A stretch of 64,000 nt of DNA. It comes from Glossina fuscipes. Lineage: Eukaryota; Arthropoda; Insecta; Diptera; Glossinidae. Positions 45,673-58,490 of the stretch are shown piece by piece. Both the position numbers and the translations under genes were made by a program. The stretch lies in assembly GCF_014805625.2 (NCBI RefSeq), contig NW_023998416.1, positions 32,840,926 through 32,904,925 of the forward strand, read 5' to 3'. Every line of letters starts with the position of its first letter. Position 1 is the first letter of the stretch. Below the pieces are notes generated by a model. The model did not search any database, was not told the origin of the DNA, and saw nothing but the letters and a program-made list of their open reading frames with translations.

Positions 45673-46150
45673 AACAATGACGATAATAAGTGAACTGAAT
45701 ATTACATAAGTGTTTGTGTGTGATAATCGTTTTTATTATTACTTTAGCGCAATTAAAGGTATGCTTATATACATATATACATAAATATATATATATGTAC
45801 CCGTGCGTGAGCGTGTGCGCGTGTTTTAAGCAGCATTAATAATGATTTCAAAATTCAATTATTTAACAAATATTTGTAAACAATTAGAAAAATTATATTA
45901 CTGCACGTTTCGAAAGTTCGGCCCTTAATGCAATAAAATTTGATTAATTACCTTACAGAAGGTGGAGTAAATATAAAACTTTTAGCTTCTAATAATAAAA
46001 AAATAGAATTTGTTAGTTTTTAATACACGACCATATTATACTTAATTACCATGGAGACAATTGATCATTAAAGGGTAAAAAGTATGACTTTAACCTTTAA
46101 ATTTGCAATAAATGAAATATATAGAAATTTATTTTTAAATAAAGCCCAAC

Positions 46151-46179
46151 CAAGCAAGCAAGCAAGCAAGCAAGCAAGC
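46151..46179 (+). repeat. (CAAG)n tetranucleotide microsatellite
   Basis: Seven CAAG units. Confidence 0.9.
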
Positions 46180-46920
46180 TATAATGGGCCGCTAGCACTA
46201 TAGCACTTTTCGAGCCTGAGCCGAACTAGAACAGTATTTTTCATCTTCTTTCGAAAATAGCAAAAGAATGCCACTAAAATCGTTGTAACTTGTGAAAAAA
46301 TAGTTAAGGTGACAAGTGAAGTTGCTTGAGAAGTTGCTCACCTTCTAAAGATAATGTGAATTAATCGTTAAGTAGATTAGGTTGACTACTTATGTTTAGG
46401 TATGCCTATGTGTAGATCCGGGGAAATTATTGAATGGCGTTGCTTTCACAACTACAAGATATGAATATTTCCCACTGCCAGAAGGTATGAAAGAACGTCA
46501 CATGTTTTGTGAAATTAACGCGAGTTCTAGCTCAGTGAATCTAAGTAATGATGGCCAAAGCACACGGAAACTTTCCACAAATACAGGATGTCACTCACCT
46601 ATGGAGAACACCATTTCATATATTCATTTTTTTTTTGCATATGTACATTTATTTGCAAACTATTTCACAACAATGGGCAAATGGGTCAACCTTAAATTTA
46701 CATTAGTTTTAGTGGAGACTGAAAGAGAGAGAATAAAACTTTACAGTTTATGCCATTTTTTTTGTGTATGTACGAGTAGAGTTTGTTTAATTTTTGTACT
46801 GATGTAACAATTCATACATATTTACACATATACACATGTTTACAATTACTTTTTAAATGGCAGATCTAGAATACGGCATCATTTTCATTTTATTTGCTTC
46901 GTCGCTATTGCGAGCAAGTT

Positions 46921-46995
46921 TAAACGATGGCTAAGTCGGTTAAGGTATCGAGAACTGAAGTTGGAAACTTCATCTTTAACGGCAGGAATGCCTCA
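46921..46995 (+). repeat. tRNA-Ser-like relic or SINE head
   Basis: TGGCTAAGTCGGTTAAGG (46928-46945) matches the A box/D-arm of serine tRNAs. TGAAG-TTGGAAA-CTTCA (46956-46972) forms a perfect 5-bp stem with a 7-base loop whose central triplet is GGA (Ser-type). Extra bases separate the two parts, and no B-box GGTTCRANTCC or matching acceptor stem follows. It is therefore not a working tRNA; a tRNA-derived SINE or pseudogene fits better. Confidence 0.4.
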
Positions 46996-47519
46996 ACCCT
47001 TTGTTTGCCCGTTAATAAAACATCGGCGCTGCGATTAGTGTCAGGGTTGTAGATTGGTAGCGCTAAGGTATTTCAATGTTGGAGTTGCTCACAGCATTTC
47101 AAAGTGGCATCTTATAAGTCCAAACGGGTTTCCAAATTGCTTTGTATGAGAGCAATTTATATTCAAGACGTGATCAATGGCATAGAAGGGTTATCATCAG
47201 AAACTTAGCCAGCTGATGTGTTCAGAATTAATTAATTTATTCGCACTTTCATCTGTCAAACTGAGCGTATGATTGCTTTTCTTTTATACTGTTAGGTCTG
47301 CTTTGAAATGGAAAACAATATCCCAAACGATACCATTCATTATACACTTCTCTCTTTGAATAAACTTGAAACTTTGTCAGAAAAACATCGGAAAAGAACT
47401 AAACAATTACTGAGAAAACAATGTCAGGAGTACTTACTAGTTCCTCAAAGAGAATAATTAGCACAGTGACTCATGTTTTCTTGATTAGCTAGATTTGACA
47501 ATAAGAAATAAATGAAAAG

Positions 47520-48060
47520 GGCGACCGGACCGATCCATTAAATACCTTACGCCAAGTCTTTACACACTTTTGTCATAGACAACATAAAATAAAAAAATTA
47601 ATGCTATAAACGAAAGTGCACAGAAAGTTTACCTTACCTTGAGAAGAGTACATTTATTTATCAAATTATTGTCTTGAATCAATTTTCATTATAAAATACT
47701 AAATATTAATTCTTGTTAATCTTGAAGGCATTTATATGTATTCGGAGGGGGGGAAAGTCCTATCCCATTCATATTTCCTACTTTCGTTTATTATGTCTTA
47801 TCATTAGTGTTTACCATTATTATGGAGAAATACTGAAAATTGAAAGCTCTTCTTATATAACGATCTTTTCGAAATATGCCTTTATACGGTGGGATCAATC
47901 GTACGAATGATTTCGTTATTGTGGGCCAAAACATGTCTCATAGCGCACTTCACGAAAAATCTCGAAAATTTCGACCTGTACGATAAACATAAGGTAATGT
48001 ACGACCAGGCTAGCGGACAGAATTCAATCGGTCTTAACTGTCCGCGTGCAGGGATAAATA
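47520..48060 (+). repeat. (GTCY) dispersed repeat, long plus copy with internal unit
   Basis: Starts 'CGATCCATTAAATACCTTAC'. It then includes a unit like those at 22610-23080 ('CTTGAATCAATTTTCATTAT', then 'AAAGTCCTATCCCATTCATA'), then 'TATATAACGATCTTTTCGAA', 'ATTTCGACCTGTACGATAAA' and 'CGGACAGAATTCAATCGG'. The order shows that the 150-bp units sit between the 5' and middle blocks of the same element. Confidence 0.6.
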
Positions 48061-49109
48061 TGTGATTCAAGTGAAATTGAAAAAAAGGTATATTAAATCA
48101 ACAATGTCTTTTGTCAACGCAACAAATCTATTTGTTTTAATAAAACGAGAAAATGTTCGCTATTAACGTCTCGGCAGATATTTGAAAATAAGTTATACGA
48201 AATGATATCGCAATACGCACTTAAACACAAAGTACTGTGCAATTTTTTGCATGCTCATCATGTCTTTAAATAAGTTTTTTATATCCAATTATAGCGGAAA
48301 GGAAAAGAACGAAAATTGACAACGAAAATGTGGGTAACGACCTAATAAATTACCAAATCGTTATTTAAGTATGTACGACCACATGGTCAGACGTGAAAAA
48401 GGGGTTCTAAAAAAGTTCTGCCGCATCGCAAGAATAAGGCGATTAAATTTCTGTGATCTCTGTAATCTTCCTATAACTTTGATCGCGTGATGACATCGAG
48501 TAAAGTGATTGGATCGATTAGATCCAAATCTCTTGCTATATTTTATGCAAATTGCTTAGCACTGTTCACTTATGTGAGAAGGTACTTATAATCTCAAGAA
48601 TCAAAGAATATTAAATGTTATTTCCTCTCTCTCCGTTTCGGACGTAAACAAAATGTATTTCAAACAGTCAAAGAACTTTTCATCACAGTCAATACTTACA
48701 CATAGAATCAAAATAAAATAACATACGTAAAAATGAATATGTTTACCTAAATAAACATATTTCTACATTTTCTACTCTCTTCTCTCTTCTCCGATATGTC
48801 CGAGTCTATGATGATTACAGCATCTGTTTACTTGCAAATCATCAATCAACCTAGTTCGCGAATACAGTCAAATATGATATAATGCAATCGAAAAAAGACC
48901 GCAACCAAAACCCATACTTAGATAATCACTACTAATTAATGATATCGATAAGTCCTAGATTCTTTCAAGACGAAAGCGTACGAGTGTAATGAAAAAAGAC
49001 AGACAGAAACTGCTGATGTTCTTGCCTTCACCATACAATCGTCAATGCATAATCAAATGGTTCTGGCTTTTGCTAGCAAGCAAACTTATTATAAACAAGT
49101 GAGAACATT

Positions 49110-49640
49110 ACATACCCTACACCACTTGACCTAGCACAGTTATTCGCTCCTTTCGGTAATAACACAGTAAAAAGTACGCATTATTTTCATGCAAAGCCAC
49201 AATTTTCATGAAAGCCCGCAAACTGAAAGGTTCGATTTTTTCTCCGAGTAAAAGTTTGCGTTTCGTGATAGCCCCTACATAAGTGCGAGTCCAAAAAGAA
49301 ATAGATCTATATGATCCAAATTCTTTAGCGTTCATTTTTTCTTCCGAAACGCTCCTATCGATTATTAAGATATAATGAGATATCTTATATGGAGTGGGGG
49401 AAAAAATAGACGCATGTGATTCAAACTAGGTCCGCTGGATTTTTTTATTTAATTGATGTCATGAGAAAAATTTCATCAAAAAAAATTAGCAATTAAGCCT
49501 TTCTGGTTTCATAAGAATCCTTATATGCTATGATATCCAAAAAATAGACCTCTTTTTATGCTTACAGCCGAAAAAGACACATTCAACACATTTCAGTTCA
49601 ATGCTGGCGGTAATTTTTAAACGAACTTTGCAATAGGGGC
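49110..49640 (+). repeat. (GTCY)-family dispersed repeat, diverged plus copy with 150-bp units
   Basis: 'CATACCCTACACCACTTGAC' opens the copy (compare 'ACCTTACACCACATTGTC' at 22470). Further on, 'AGAATCCTTATATGCTATGA' and 'TATCCAAAAAATAGACC' parallel the units at 22610-22920. The (GTCY) tract itself is not preserved. Confidence 0.45.
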
Positions 49641-51875
49641 CGAAGGTCCGATATCGCGTTTTTCAAATTAATTACGACACATGTTGTGTATAGTGTTGCT
49701 TAAAGGTGCTTTGGTTTGGCTGTGAGAACTCATAACGAACTCAAGGGACATCCAATTGACTTTGCCAAATAAGAGAACCCTTGATATTCAGATTTGGATA
49801 TCGTAATACATCAGCGTTCCGTCAAGTGTCATGATTTTGTTACATTACTCTTCGAATTAAGCAGAAAAATTTGCGTTTCACGCAAATGAAGTTTCCGTGC
49901 GACAAGATTCGACCCAATTTAAGTCCAACAAAAGTACGTTATGTGCACTTTAACAAGATAATCTATACCGTTGCATGAGACATAAGTATAGCACTTTCAG
50001 AGCAACACTTGATGATTTTAATAAGCATGCTATAGTCCCGGTTATGCCTTCTTTTCCAATGCTCTGGAAACGTACTCAATCGGCCAATCAGTAAAAATAG
50101 TATGACAAGGAATTGTTCAGATCAACAGCCAAAGGCAACAAGGCTCGTATCTCATTTTTAAAGGCCGAACTTTGAGATCAAAAATAATGCAGATTAAGAA
50201 GCCAAAAAATTGACTTTGAAGTGGTTTTTAAATAATTTAAAATTTAATTTCAATCGTTTTTCCTAAATCGTTTTGTAAAAGATTTTAAGGAAAGTTATAA
50301 CACACGTACGTACATATACATATACATGTGAGTGTAAGTACTCATTTGACTTTAAGAACCTAGGATGTGTTATTACTCTGTACTGTGTTTTGGCCTGGAT
50401 GGCTTTGTATTACTATAATTACTGAGCTGCAAAATAAAAATTACAAAAGTTAGTATTATAAAGAAGCTGAGAGAATTCACTGTTTTTAGAAGAGCTCACT
50501 TAATTAAGTATATTTGTAAAAATTTTATATCATTGTCGCACAAATTCGTCGTAAATATTGTGCATAAATGCGTGGTTATGATGAACAGCCATACATTGAT
50601 GAAATATATATCTACAAGCTCCAAATTTATCATATTAAATTTACATCATCCTGATCGATGGGACACGCTGCGGCGTAGTTGCCTCCCCCCGTTCCTTTGT
50701 GATCATCACAATAATCCGCATAAGAGACAAGGTGTGAGTGATTCGTCGCTGGAAGAAGAAAACAAAAAAATTAAATTTGTATACCCAAGACGTTACACAC
50801 CTTGTCGAAAAATAAAGGCTTTTCCTTAGGTAGAATATAGATATAGGCATGAGTTGAAGAAAATTGTTTCAATGCATCCAAATATGCTTCATTTACGTAG
50901 TGTGGCAATGAGAAATTTTAAAAATGAACCTTTTTTTTTCCGTCTGTGCATGGAACGCAAACATACCTGAAAAGGCTGTGTGTGTCAGACAGACGGGCAA
51001 ACAGATGAAGTCTGCCTCAATCCCTTTTTACGTCACAGGCATCTTCCCAAACTTAATACACCCTAAGCTCAAGTAATATATGGCATAATGTAACTAAAAC
51101 TATTTCTCAAATCTATCTATGACCTTCATGCAGGAATAGCCCTCATCGGTCAACGTGCCATTAATGGCAAGCGTATATACGTTCTATACGTTTCATCATT
51201 GATTCATCATGGATATTCAAGATTCGTCACAAAGCGTACACCTTTGGTTTATTTGTTATGTAAGACGTAAATGTCCTTTTCGGAAACAAACTTTCATATG
51301 AAGACAAGGGCTCCAATACTTTGTGTCGACTTATAAGGAAAAAGGACAAAGAATAACTAAGCAAATTAACTTAATTAAGCTCGGTTCACTATTGTGTCCG
51401 CCCCCTTTTCCAAATTAACTGGGAACGAACCTCTTCCATGATAATATGGTACAATTGTTGGTATTTTATGCGAAAAATACTTTAAGAATAGTATTAGGCG
51501 TGGAGATGCGAGCATTTCATTCCAGATTTTCTTTGGCCATGTTTTGTATTGAAACCTGTCGCTTTTCTAACTAACCTCATACCTATGACAAGGCTTCCGA
51601 GGGCTAAGATCTAAAAGACAGTAGCCCCGTAGTCGTTTGCTTACTGCACTATTTAAATCCTCTGAATGTCCATTTTAGATTTCAAGTTCAAGTAACTGAA
51701 ATCTTGAAATTATAAAAAGATTAACGGTAGGTATTAAAAAAAGCTCTTAGTCATTAAAAATTCAGGAGAATAAAAAAGAAACCCCATCCTGCCACCATCG
51801 TTTTATTCAATTGTTGTTTAGTCAGTTTAGTTAGTTTCTGGTACAGTGTGTTCTAAATTTAGAATTTATTCAGGA

Positions 51876-51876
<1 letters not shown>

Positions 51877-51908
<32 letters not shown>
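51877..51908 (+). repeat. poly-A tract directly after AATAAA
   Basis: About 31 A's following CAGGAATA. This could be a retroposed poly-A tail, but no gene-derived sequence is recognised upstream. Confidence 0.85.
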
Positions 51909-51909
<1 letters not shown>

Positions 51910-52731
51910 ATTTCTAGTCTAGGCATGGCTGTGTTGTGAAGGGGAAAGAGAAAAGGAAGCCAACACACGTTTATGGTAGATTTTTTCTGTTTTTTTTTTT
52001 TTTGTTTTTAAATATATTCTATAAAAGGGACTTAATGCAATGCATTGTGATGAAAAACATTCATGATAATGATATTGAGCTTTTTGTTGCATTCTATTTT
52101 TGATCTTTCTTTCTCTATCTCTCTCTCTCTCTCATTTTTTTTTTTTCTTTATCTTAACATCTGATCTGTTTTGTTGTAAACATTTATTCTCTGCTTTTGC
52201 TTGTTATGTGTAATTTTGTTATTGTATGGATTTCATAATAGCAATTTGTGTCTTTTATACGAAAACGGGAGGTGAGTTGATGGCATAGAGACAAAAAAAA
52301 AAATAAATAAATAAAAAATAAAAAAAAGACAAGACAACACACACAATGATTAGCTGAGCCTATTGAATGCTGGCTCGACCATTATATCATTAAAATGTTG
52401 CGAAATTCTTATTGACTTGTTTTCGACGCGGTACATTATAAGCGCATTTATATATGTTTATATATACATTTATGCATATATATGTAATATTGTAGCTTGT
52501 TTTCGATACAAAGGCAGAACAAATAATAACAACAAAAATAAGCACACTGGGAGAATTGATTATATAATATAAAGAAAAACATTCGTAGAGTGTACAATGC
52601 CACTCACACATGTATATATATATGTATATATATATATATACAAAAAAAGAATGCATAATCATGTAATTACGTTTTATATAATTCTTGTCGGTTTTCAAAT
52701 GCGTATATGCGAATGTGCGTTTGTTACAACG

Positions 52732-52758
52732 CATATATATATATATATATATATATAT
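52732..52758. repeat. (AT)n microsatellite
   Basis: Flanked on both sides by copies of GCATAT/ATATGCG, making a short palindrome. Confidence 0.9.
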
Positions 52759-53056
52759 GCGTTTTATATATAAAGCATGGAAGCTTTAAGAAGCAACATC
52801 TTCGCAGTTGATTGCAGACAAAGCAAGGGAAACGAGGTTTTAATGTCTACTATGAGGAGGGATAAAAAAGAATCGATTTTTCCGTAGGAGCGACTACATC
52901 GTACACAATGTGTCAAAGATTATACGAATGATGGTGACAGTAATGGTGTGTGGTGCTCTCTGGCGGCTGATTGGTGTTTACAGAATACAGTTAAAGGCAA
53001 GGCAAAGCGATGGCAATGACATCGTACAAGGTCACTTGTGCAGTGCATCCAAGTAC

Positions 53057-53058
<2 letters not shown>

Positions 53059-53101
<43 letters not shown>
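53059..53101 (+). repeat. (GT)n microsatellite, 43 bp, perfect
   Basis: Longest perfect dinucleotide GT tract in the window. The open frames across it (Cys-Val or Thr-His repeats) are artefacts. Confidence 0.97.
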
Positions 53102-53102
<1 letters not shown>

Positions 53103-54224
53103 ATTTGTGTAAATGAGCGTAAATGTATGCGTGTATGCGTCGATTACGATTATAAAATTGCGAGTATTTGCAGAAAGGTCTTCGTACTCTCTAAGTAAAC
53201 AATCATCGCTCACACAAACGCAAATCGACTATGTAAACAATGATTTGCGTTCATGCCTAAGTGTATGTGTGCGTTTATAAAGACATAATCTTTTGAAAAT
53301 ATTTAATTATTCCTTTATTTACTATGGGTTAATATTGCTATTATTTGCCTTTAAATTTGCTTTCATTTTTCTTATTATTTTTTCTTTTCAATTTTTCTTC
53401 ACAGATTCTAGCGATTAGTTTATCTCTATTTAATGTTTTTTTTTGTTTTTTTCCTTCCTTTTATTATATGATAGTTGTTGCGACATAACACTTGATCATT
53501 ATTTATTTTTATTAACTAATTATTCACAATATATTTATATGCGTCTACGGAAATCTCACCTCAAATAAATTTTAAATGTTAATGAACTAATTGCGTTCAC
53601 CGAGCGATTACATTATGTATTTTTTTTATTTTTTTTATTTTGCTGTATATGCAAGTATTTATTATTAAACTGATTTATTTTTGTTTATTTTTACTTTGAT
53701 TATTGTGTCAGCATTTGTGTAATTTCTACTGATTAATCAGCAAATTTTTGAAATTATTATTATATTCTTTTTTTAAATGCATTATTGCACAACATTGTGT
53801 ACTGTGAACTCAGATTTGTTACTGCATATATGTACATACCCATATATATAATTACTTGTGAAAAAATGGAAAAAACGTTAACGTCAACCGATTTAATTAA
53901 AAATGTGCCATTGAATAAGTTTACAGTAAAATATTATATAATTTGATCATAAATTATGTTCAGTTCGGAGACGAGTTCTTCAGGTGACTTAGAAAGTGCA
54001 GCCTTTATTCAAAATTACCGCTTTTTAAGCGCTAAATTGGATTTTTATCGAAACTCGACTCACTGCATGTTTAGCGCTTTCAATACTCGATAGATTGTAA
54101 GGTGGTGGTGATAATAAGCCTTAATGAAGCACCGACGATTTTTTAGATTGCTTACCATTAGCCGCCTTTTGACAAGTTAGTAACAATAACCTGTTCTTAG
54201 CTAAATTGAAAATTGTTGAACACG

Positions 54225-54285
54225 GGCACTGACTTGGTAGTCGCGACTCTTGTCTACTCGGCTGTCCAAGCGGTTTAAGGAGAAA
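54225..54285 (+). repeat. tRNA-like dispersed motif, copy 1
   Basis: GACTTGGTAGTCGCGACTCT, then 'CTCGGCTGTCCAAGCGGTTT' and AAGG. The second part resembles a Leu/Ser tRNA A box (GGCNNAGCGGTTTAAGG). The first part recurs at 63228-63275. Confidence 0.4.
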
Positions 54286-54299
54286 GAAAGAACGTTTCG

Positions 54300-54545
54300 A
54301 AGGAGTTGACATGGACACATCTTTTATTATATCGCGTTTCTGAATCGATCTAAGCTTGTTTGTCTGCCTGATATCTGTATGGGTCATGTTTTTGCCCAGA
54401 GATAGCTTTCTATTACAACTGTTTCTCATCGGACCACTTTTTGCTCACTTGGAATACAACGAATTATTTTGAAATATGGTAATATAGTATTAAGCGAAGT
54501 GGTGTAGAGTACGTAACGGTGGGCCGCGACTGAGTATAATGTTCT
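54300..54545 (-). repeat. (GTCY) dispersed repeat, minus copy
   Basis: 'ACACATCTTTTATTATATCG', 'TTTCTGAATCGATCTAAGCT', TGTTTGTCTGCC, then 'GAAGTGGTGTAGAGTACGTA' and 'GTGGGCCGCGACTGAGTATA'. It lies head-to-head with the plus copy at 54708. Confidence 0.6.
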
Positions 54546-54707
54546 TACTTGTTTTTATTTCAAATGCATATTTTCCAAAAATCCTATTCGCGTTACTACA
54601 TATTAAATAAAATTTTCAATAGTTTTCTGTTTTAGATAGAACTGCAGAAGTATGCTCCGAGGATATGCTACAACAAAAAGAAAAGAAAACCAAGTAAAAA
54701 CTGTATA

Positions 54708-55040
54708 GTGAGTTACGGCACACCCCATTAAATTCCCCCCACCCCTTCGCTTAATGCAGTGATTCATATAACAACTTCTCAAAATAAGATGTTCTATAAG
54801 AACTGCTCGAAAAAGTGGTCCGATTCGAATAATTTTCAACAGATTTCGTCCTTGGGCGTCTTGGCAGAATATCAAAAATTTTGCAATCATTACGTTGAAC
54901 ACAAAAAAACAAGATGGACAGTCGGACAGACAAGTTTAAATCGATTGAGGAGGTGATTTTGAATCGGTCGGTATCATAAAAAAGGTTCACCTATCCCAAA
55001 TATGCTTCTGAGTATCGCATACATCCGCGCAAACTTAACA
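54708..55040 (+). repeat. (GTCY) dispersed repeat, well-preserved plus copy
   Basis: 'CACCCCATTAAATTCCCCCC', 'CATATAACAACTTCTCAAAA', 'GTGGTCCGATTCGAATAATT', 'TTCGTCCTTGGGCGTC', 'ATGGACAGTCGGACAGACAA', 'GTTTAAATCGATTGAGGAGG', 'TGATTTTGAATCGGTCGGTA', ending 'CGCATACATCCGCGCAAACT'. This is the clearest statement of the family's 3' half. Confidence 0.75.
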
Positions 55041-56689
55041 AAGCCTTATGCGAAAAGTTTCGTAGAGTGCAAGAATCTTTTTGCTAACGCTGTTGTAGAC
55101 GGTTTTAAAAAAATAATCGTTAGCCCTGCCTAAGAATCGTTTCATTTTAAGAAACTCTGCCCCTTCTCTACCCCTTTTGACCACCGTGGTACAGGTATAG
55201 ACCAAAGCCCTTGAATGATTGGTCATATTGAAGAAAAAACAAACTCTAAACTTTCTTAGGAAATACATGTAGAAAATATTAAACTAAAATATGCTATAGA
55301 CTACAAGAGCTTTGCATAATATTTTGGAGTTTTCGTTCTGTTTCAAAGGTAATTTTTAGATCTAAACGAATACCTAGTTACTACACGAAGCCTTTTTTTT
55401 AAGTAAAAACGATTATGCGAAAACGAAATCAAAAACGAAATCCTATCCTATTCAAGTTTCCCAAACTGAATTATTTTCCTAAGCGTGTTTTCATAACTAT
55501 CGTTTTGTTCATCCTAAGACTTAACTGATAAAATATATTCTGTGTTCATCTAAGAAAAGCCTTTAAGGAAAGTCTGAGGCGCGTTTTATGTAAGTATCTA
55601 CGACAAACGTAAATTCAAGGTTTTTGACCACAATACCTGTTTTTCATAATTCCAATCCGTTTTCGAACTCGCACACTACGAACTTTTGCACCAACTTTAT
55701 ATGCTTCATTTTATATTAGTATTTACGAACACGAACGCTCCAGCAAGAAGTAAATGCATCACCCTGCAGATGCACATAGCTGCATTGATTGTATTGTTCC
55801 CGTTGGTCGAAAATATATATATACGACAGATATCAGCTAGATCAAGAATAACCACTTTGAGAATATATTATATATGTATATAACCAATTCTTTTTAACCA
55901 AATGAACAAATGAACGAACCACCTTTTTCATAAGTGACTGGCAGTCACATCGTGATATGATTTGTTATAAAAACGCGTGGTACGATTAGGGTTAACTTAC
56001 TTTTCTGGCGCCAAATTTAAATACTTTTGAATTATATTCTAGTTTGACATTATTTGCTTCAATTGTGCACCATATGCCATAATGTCATCGTGATATGCGT
56101 GATGTACTTTCTTTTAACTTTTTTTATTCTAACCAAGCAAAACATCATAAGAAAAGACTTATTATAGACGCAATAAATTACAGGCATTCTTTATCGCTGT
56201 CGTTCGTTTTTGAAACACTCACTGTTTCATTAAAAATTGTGACAAAAACGTGACGTAAATGCTTTTAGTTCAAAGCCATAGATGAAATTTGAAAATAATC
56301 CGAATATGCCAATGGCAGTCCAAAAAACTCTAACTTGTGTCTTTAACCGTAACCTTGAGCTCATTGATCTGCATATTAGATATAAGTGTTTCGCAAAGGC
56401 AGTTCAACGTAACAACAATCTCGTTAGACGAACTGACAGACCTGCAAGATTCCAAAATGCTTTGGAGTTTCATGCGTTTTAATGTAATAAAGTGTAGTAT
56501 GTCAACAATTCTCATTAAGCCGAATATAACTTGCGTTCTTATTTCTCTTCTCCTGAAACGATCGATCACTACTAATTTGGCTCTCAGAATGCGCATAACA
56601 CTTGTTTAATTATAAACTACACTTAGTCTTCATTCTCTTCTACTCGTAAACAGACCCTACAAGAAACAAAAAGAAATGAAAACCCTGTA

Positions 56690-56855
56690 GTGGGTCGCGG
56701 CCCTCCTATAACGATTTTTCGAAATAAGGCTTTATATGGGCAGCGGTCGAAAACGTGTTTCGATCCGAATCATTTTCAGTAGCGTCGGTTCCAAATTTCA
56801 TCAAATGTCGGTCTACCAAATTTGATTGAAAAGTGTCCTGCAGGTCGATAAGAAG
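56690..56855 (+). repeat. (GTCY) dispersed repeat, 5' partial plus copy
   Basis: 'TGGGTCGCGGCCCTCCTATA', 'ACGATTTTTCGAAATAAGGC', 'AACGTGTTTCGATCCGAATC', 'ATTTTCAGTAGCGTCGG', 'GTCCTGCAGGTCGATAAG'. It is truncated before the GACGGACA tract. Confidence 0.65.
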
Positions 56856-57054
56856 AAAACAAAGCAGAATAAGAAAAATAATGAGGGTGCAAGCTGCGTT
56901 TGAAGATGCGAAATTGAAGACGTTATTTGAACGAGAAGTCGTACTAAACGCAACAAGCTCTTACGGAGTCTTTTAAAGTAAAAATGGCGAAGCGATAATA
57001 TTTGGGTTCAAAAGTGATTGTACCCAGCTGGGTATAATGCTTTGCTAAAAAGAA

Positions 57055-57540
57055 CAAGAAACCATCTCCGAGGATCATTTCCAATTGCAATTGGTGGACT
57101 TGGTGCTGGGAAAAGAAGGCCAGAATATAAGCCTGATTTTACGACACAACTCCATGAACGGAAATGAAACGGTCATGGGGCATCACTTGCTCTTGCAATT
57201 GGCACCTTTGACTCGGGAAAGAGATACTTCGAAATATGAACGTAAACACAATTTTACTGCATGATAGCGCAATGCCAGCCAAAAACTATTTAGAAACGCG
57301 CACTATACGTATTGGCCATTGTGCTTCGCGATAACTAAACGTCTCGATTAATAGTTATGTTCTACGTAGGTGCTATTTTCGTACCTAGGAGAATAGAAAA
57401 AGATTTAGTGGAGGATTTTAAGATTCTCCAGCCCTTCTTTAAAAACGGAATTCATATGCTTCCCGAGAGACATGGAAAAGTAGTGGGTAGTAATTTTCCA
57501 CCAAAAAAAGCTACAAATAGCTCTTTAAAACTTATTTACC
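57055..57540 (+). mobile_element. mariner transposase fossil (plus strand)
   Basis: VNTILLHDSAMPAKNYLET (histidine-aspartate at 57260-57265) corresponds to the mariner 'vilqHDNArPHvAk.vk.yLet' block. After a scrambled middle, 57435-57500 reads FFKNGIHMLPERHGKVVGSN, an excellent match to the conserved mariner C-terminus 'FFr.GI..LPERWeKVvasdG'. Several frame breaks lie between, and the PPYSPDLAPSD block is not recoverable. The upstream EGQNISLILRHN is probably the 'kRPeya.rh' region. The HDSA variant is shared with the minus-strand relic near 2230. Confidence 0.75.
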
Positions 57541-58117
57541 TCCTTGATACGTAGTAAACGTGAATTTGCTTAACATAAATTCTCGTCTCTTTAAAGTAAT
57601 AGTCAATGATGCTGACGACCCTAAACTGTTATGCAAGTCGGCATGTATGTACTGCCATCTGTTGGGTTATGCAGGAGTACGTCAAGTAAACTGATTAGTC
57701 AACATGCGGGAGACTCCTCTACAAACTGAATTATTTTTAAGTGGCAGTGACTCTTCTATTTAGTCCAAAGTGGAAAGTGATCCCTTCTTCAAATTCGCGA
57801 CATGTTTCAATTGAAACATATTAAACATTGACATTATATTGCATTGTTGAAGCAAAAACCGTAAGTAAGTGTCTTTTATGAGACAAAAACTTTCGTACGG
57901 AACTGTTTAATTATTCTCAGGTAACTCGATCGGTCGTAAATGATCTCAAACGGCGGCTAAAAATGAAAAGATTCTTTTCCTCACTTACTCATGTGCGCAC
58001 TTGTATGTTATCGAAATATTTGAACAATTGTCAAACTAAACAATATATCATTTATGCTTAACACGTTAAATGCTTGACTTTATTAGCATTAAATGTAAAA
58101 AATGAAAAAAATGAAAA

Positions 58118-58490
58118 AAAAAAAAAAAACCAAAAATTACTAATAATAAAATGCGTGTGTAACACTTTCTCCTTTATGTTATTATTGTTGTTGTTAAAAA
58201 GAAGAAGTGATTTGACTTCTTTTCTTACTTATCAACATTCATGAGTACGTTCGCATATTTATGTATGTGTATGACCAGCACAACAAGTTAAGAATGACAC
58301 GAACCAGTAGACCGGTTGTTAAGAAAGATTTTCAGTGAGGCCTTTAAAAAAGTTCTGGGTTAAACTCTCTCTTTTTTTGTTGTATGTATGCAACAAATGA
58401 ATACGAATGTAACGTTTTGTTGTTGTTCTTCTTCAATTTATACATATGTATGTATATGTATATATAAGAAAAAAAAAAAAAAAAAAAACA
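58118..58490. other. poly-A/T and TTG-rich low-complexity stretch
   Basis: Poly-A tracts near 58115-58129 and 58469-58488, with (TTG)n and (ATGT)n between. No gene. Confidence 0.6.

Noticed and set aside
46430..46807. 125-codon plus frame starting at TTG
   Set aside because: First half looks coding-like, but the second half is T-rich low complexity; a donor-like GTATGA interrupts it and the minus strand also carries a donor-like GTGAGT here.
50533..50829. 98-codon plus frame containing HHPDRWDTLRRSCLPPF
   Set aside because: No ATG-supported start, no domain and an overlapping minus frame of similar quality.
52920..53213. Frames across the (GT)n tract
   Set aside because: Dipeptide-repeat translations of a microsatellite.
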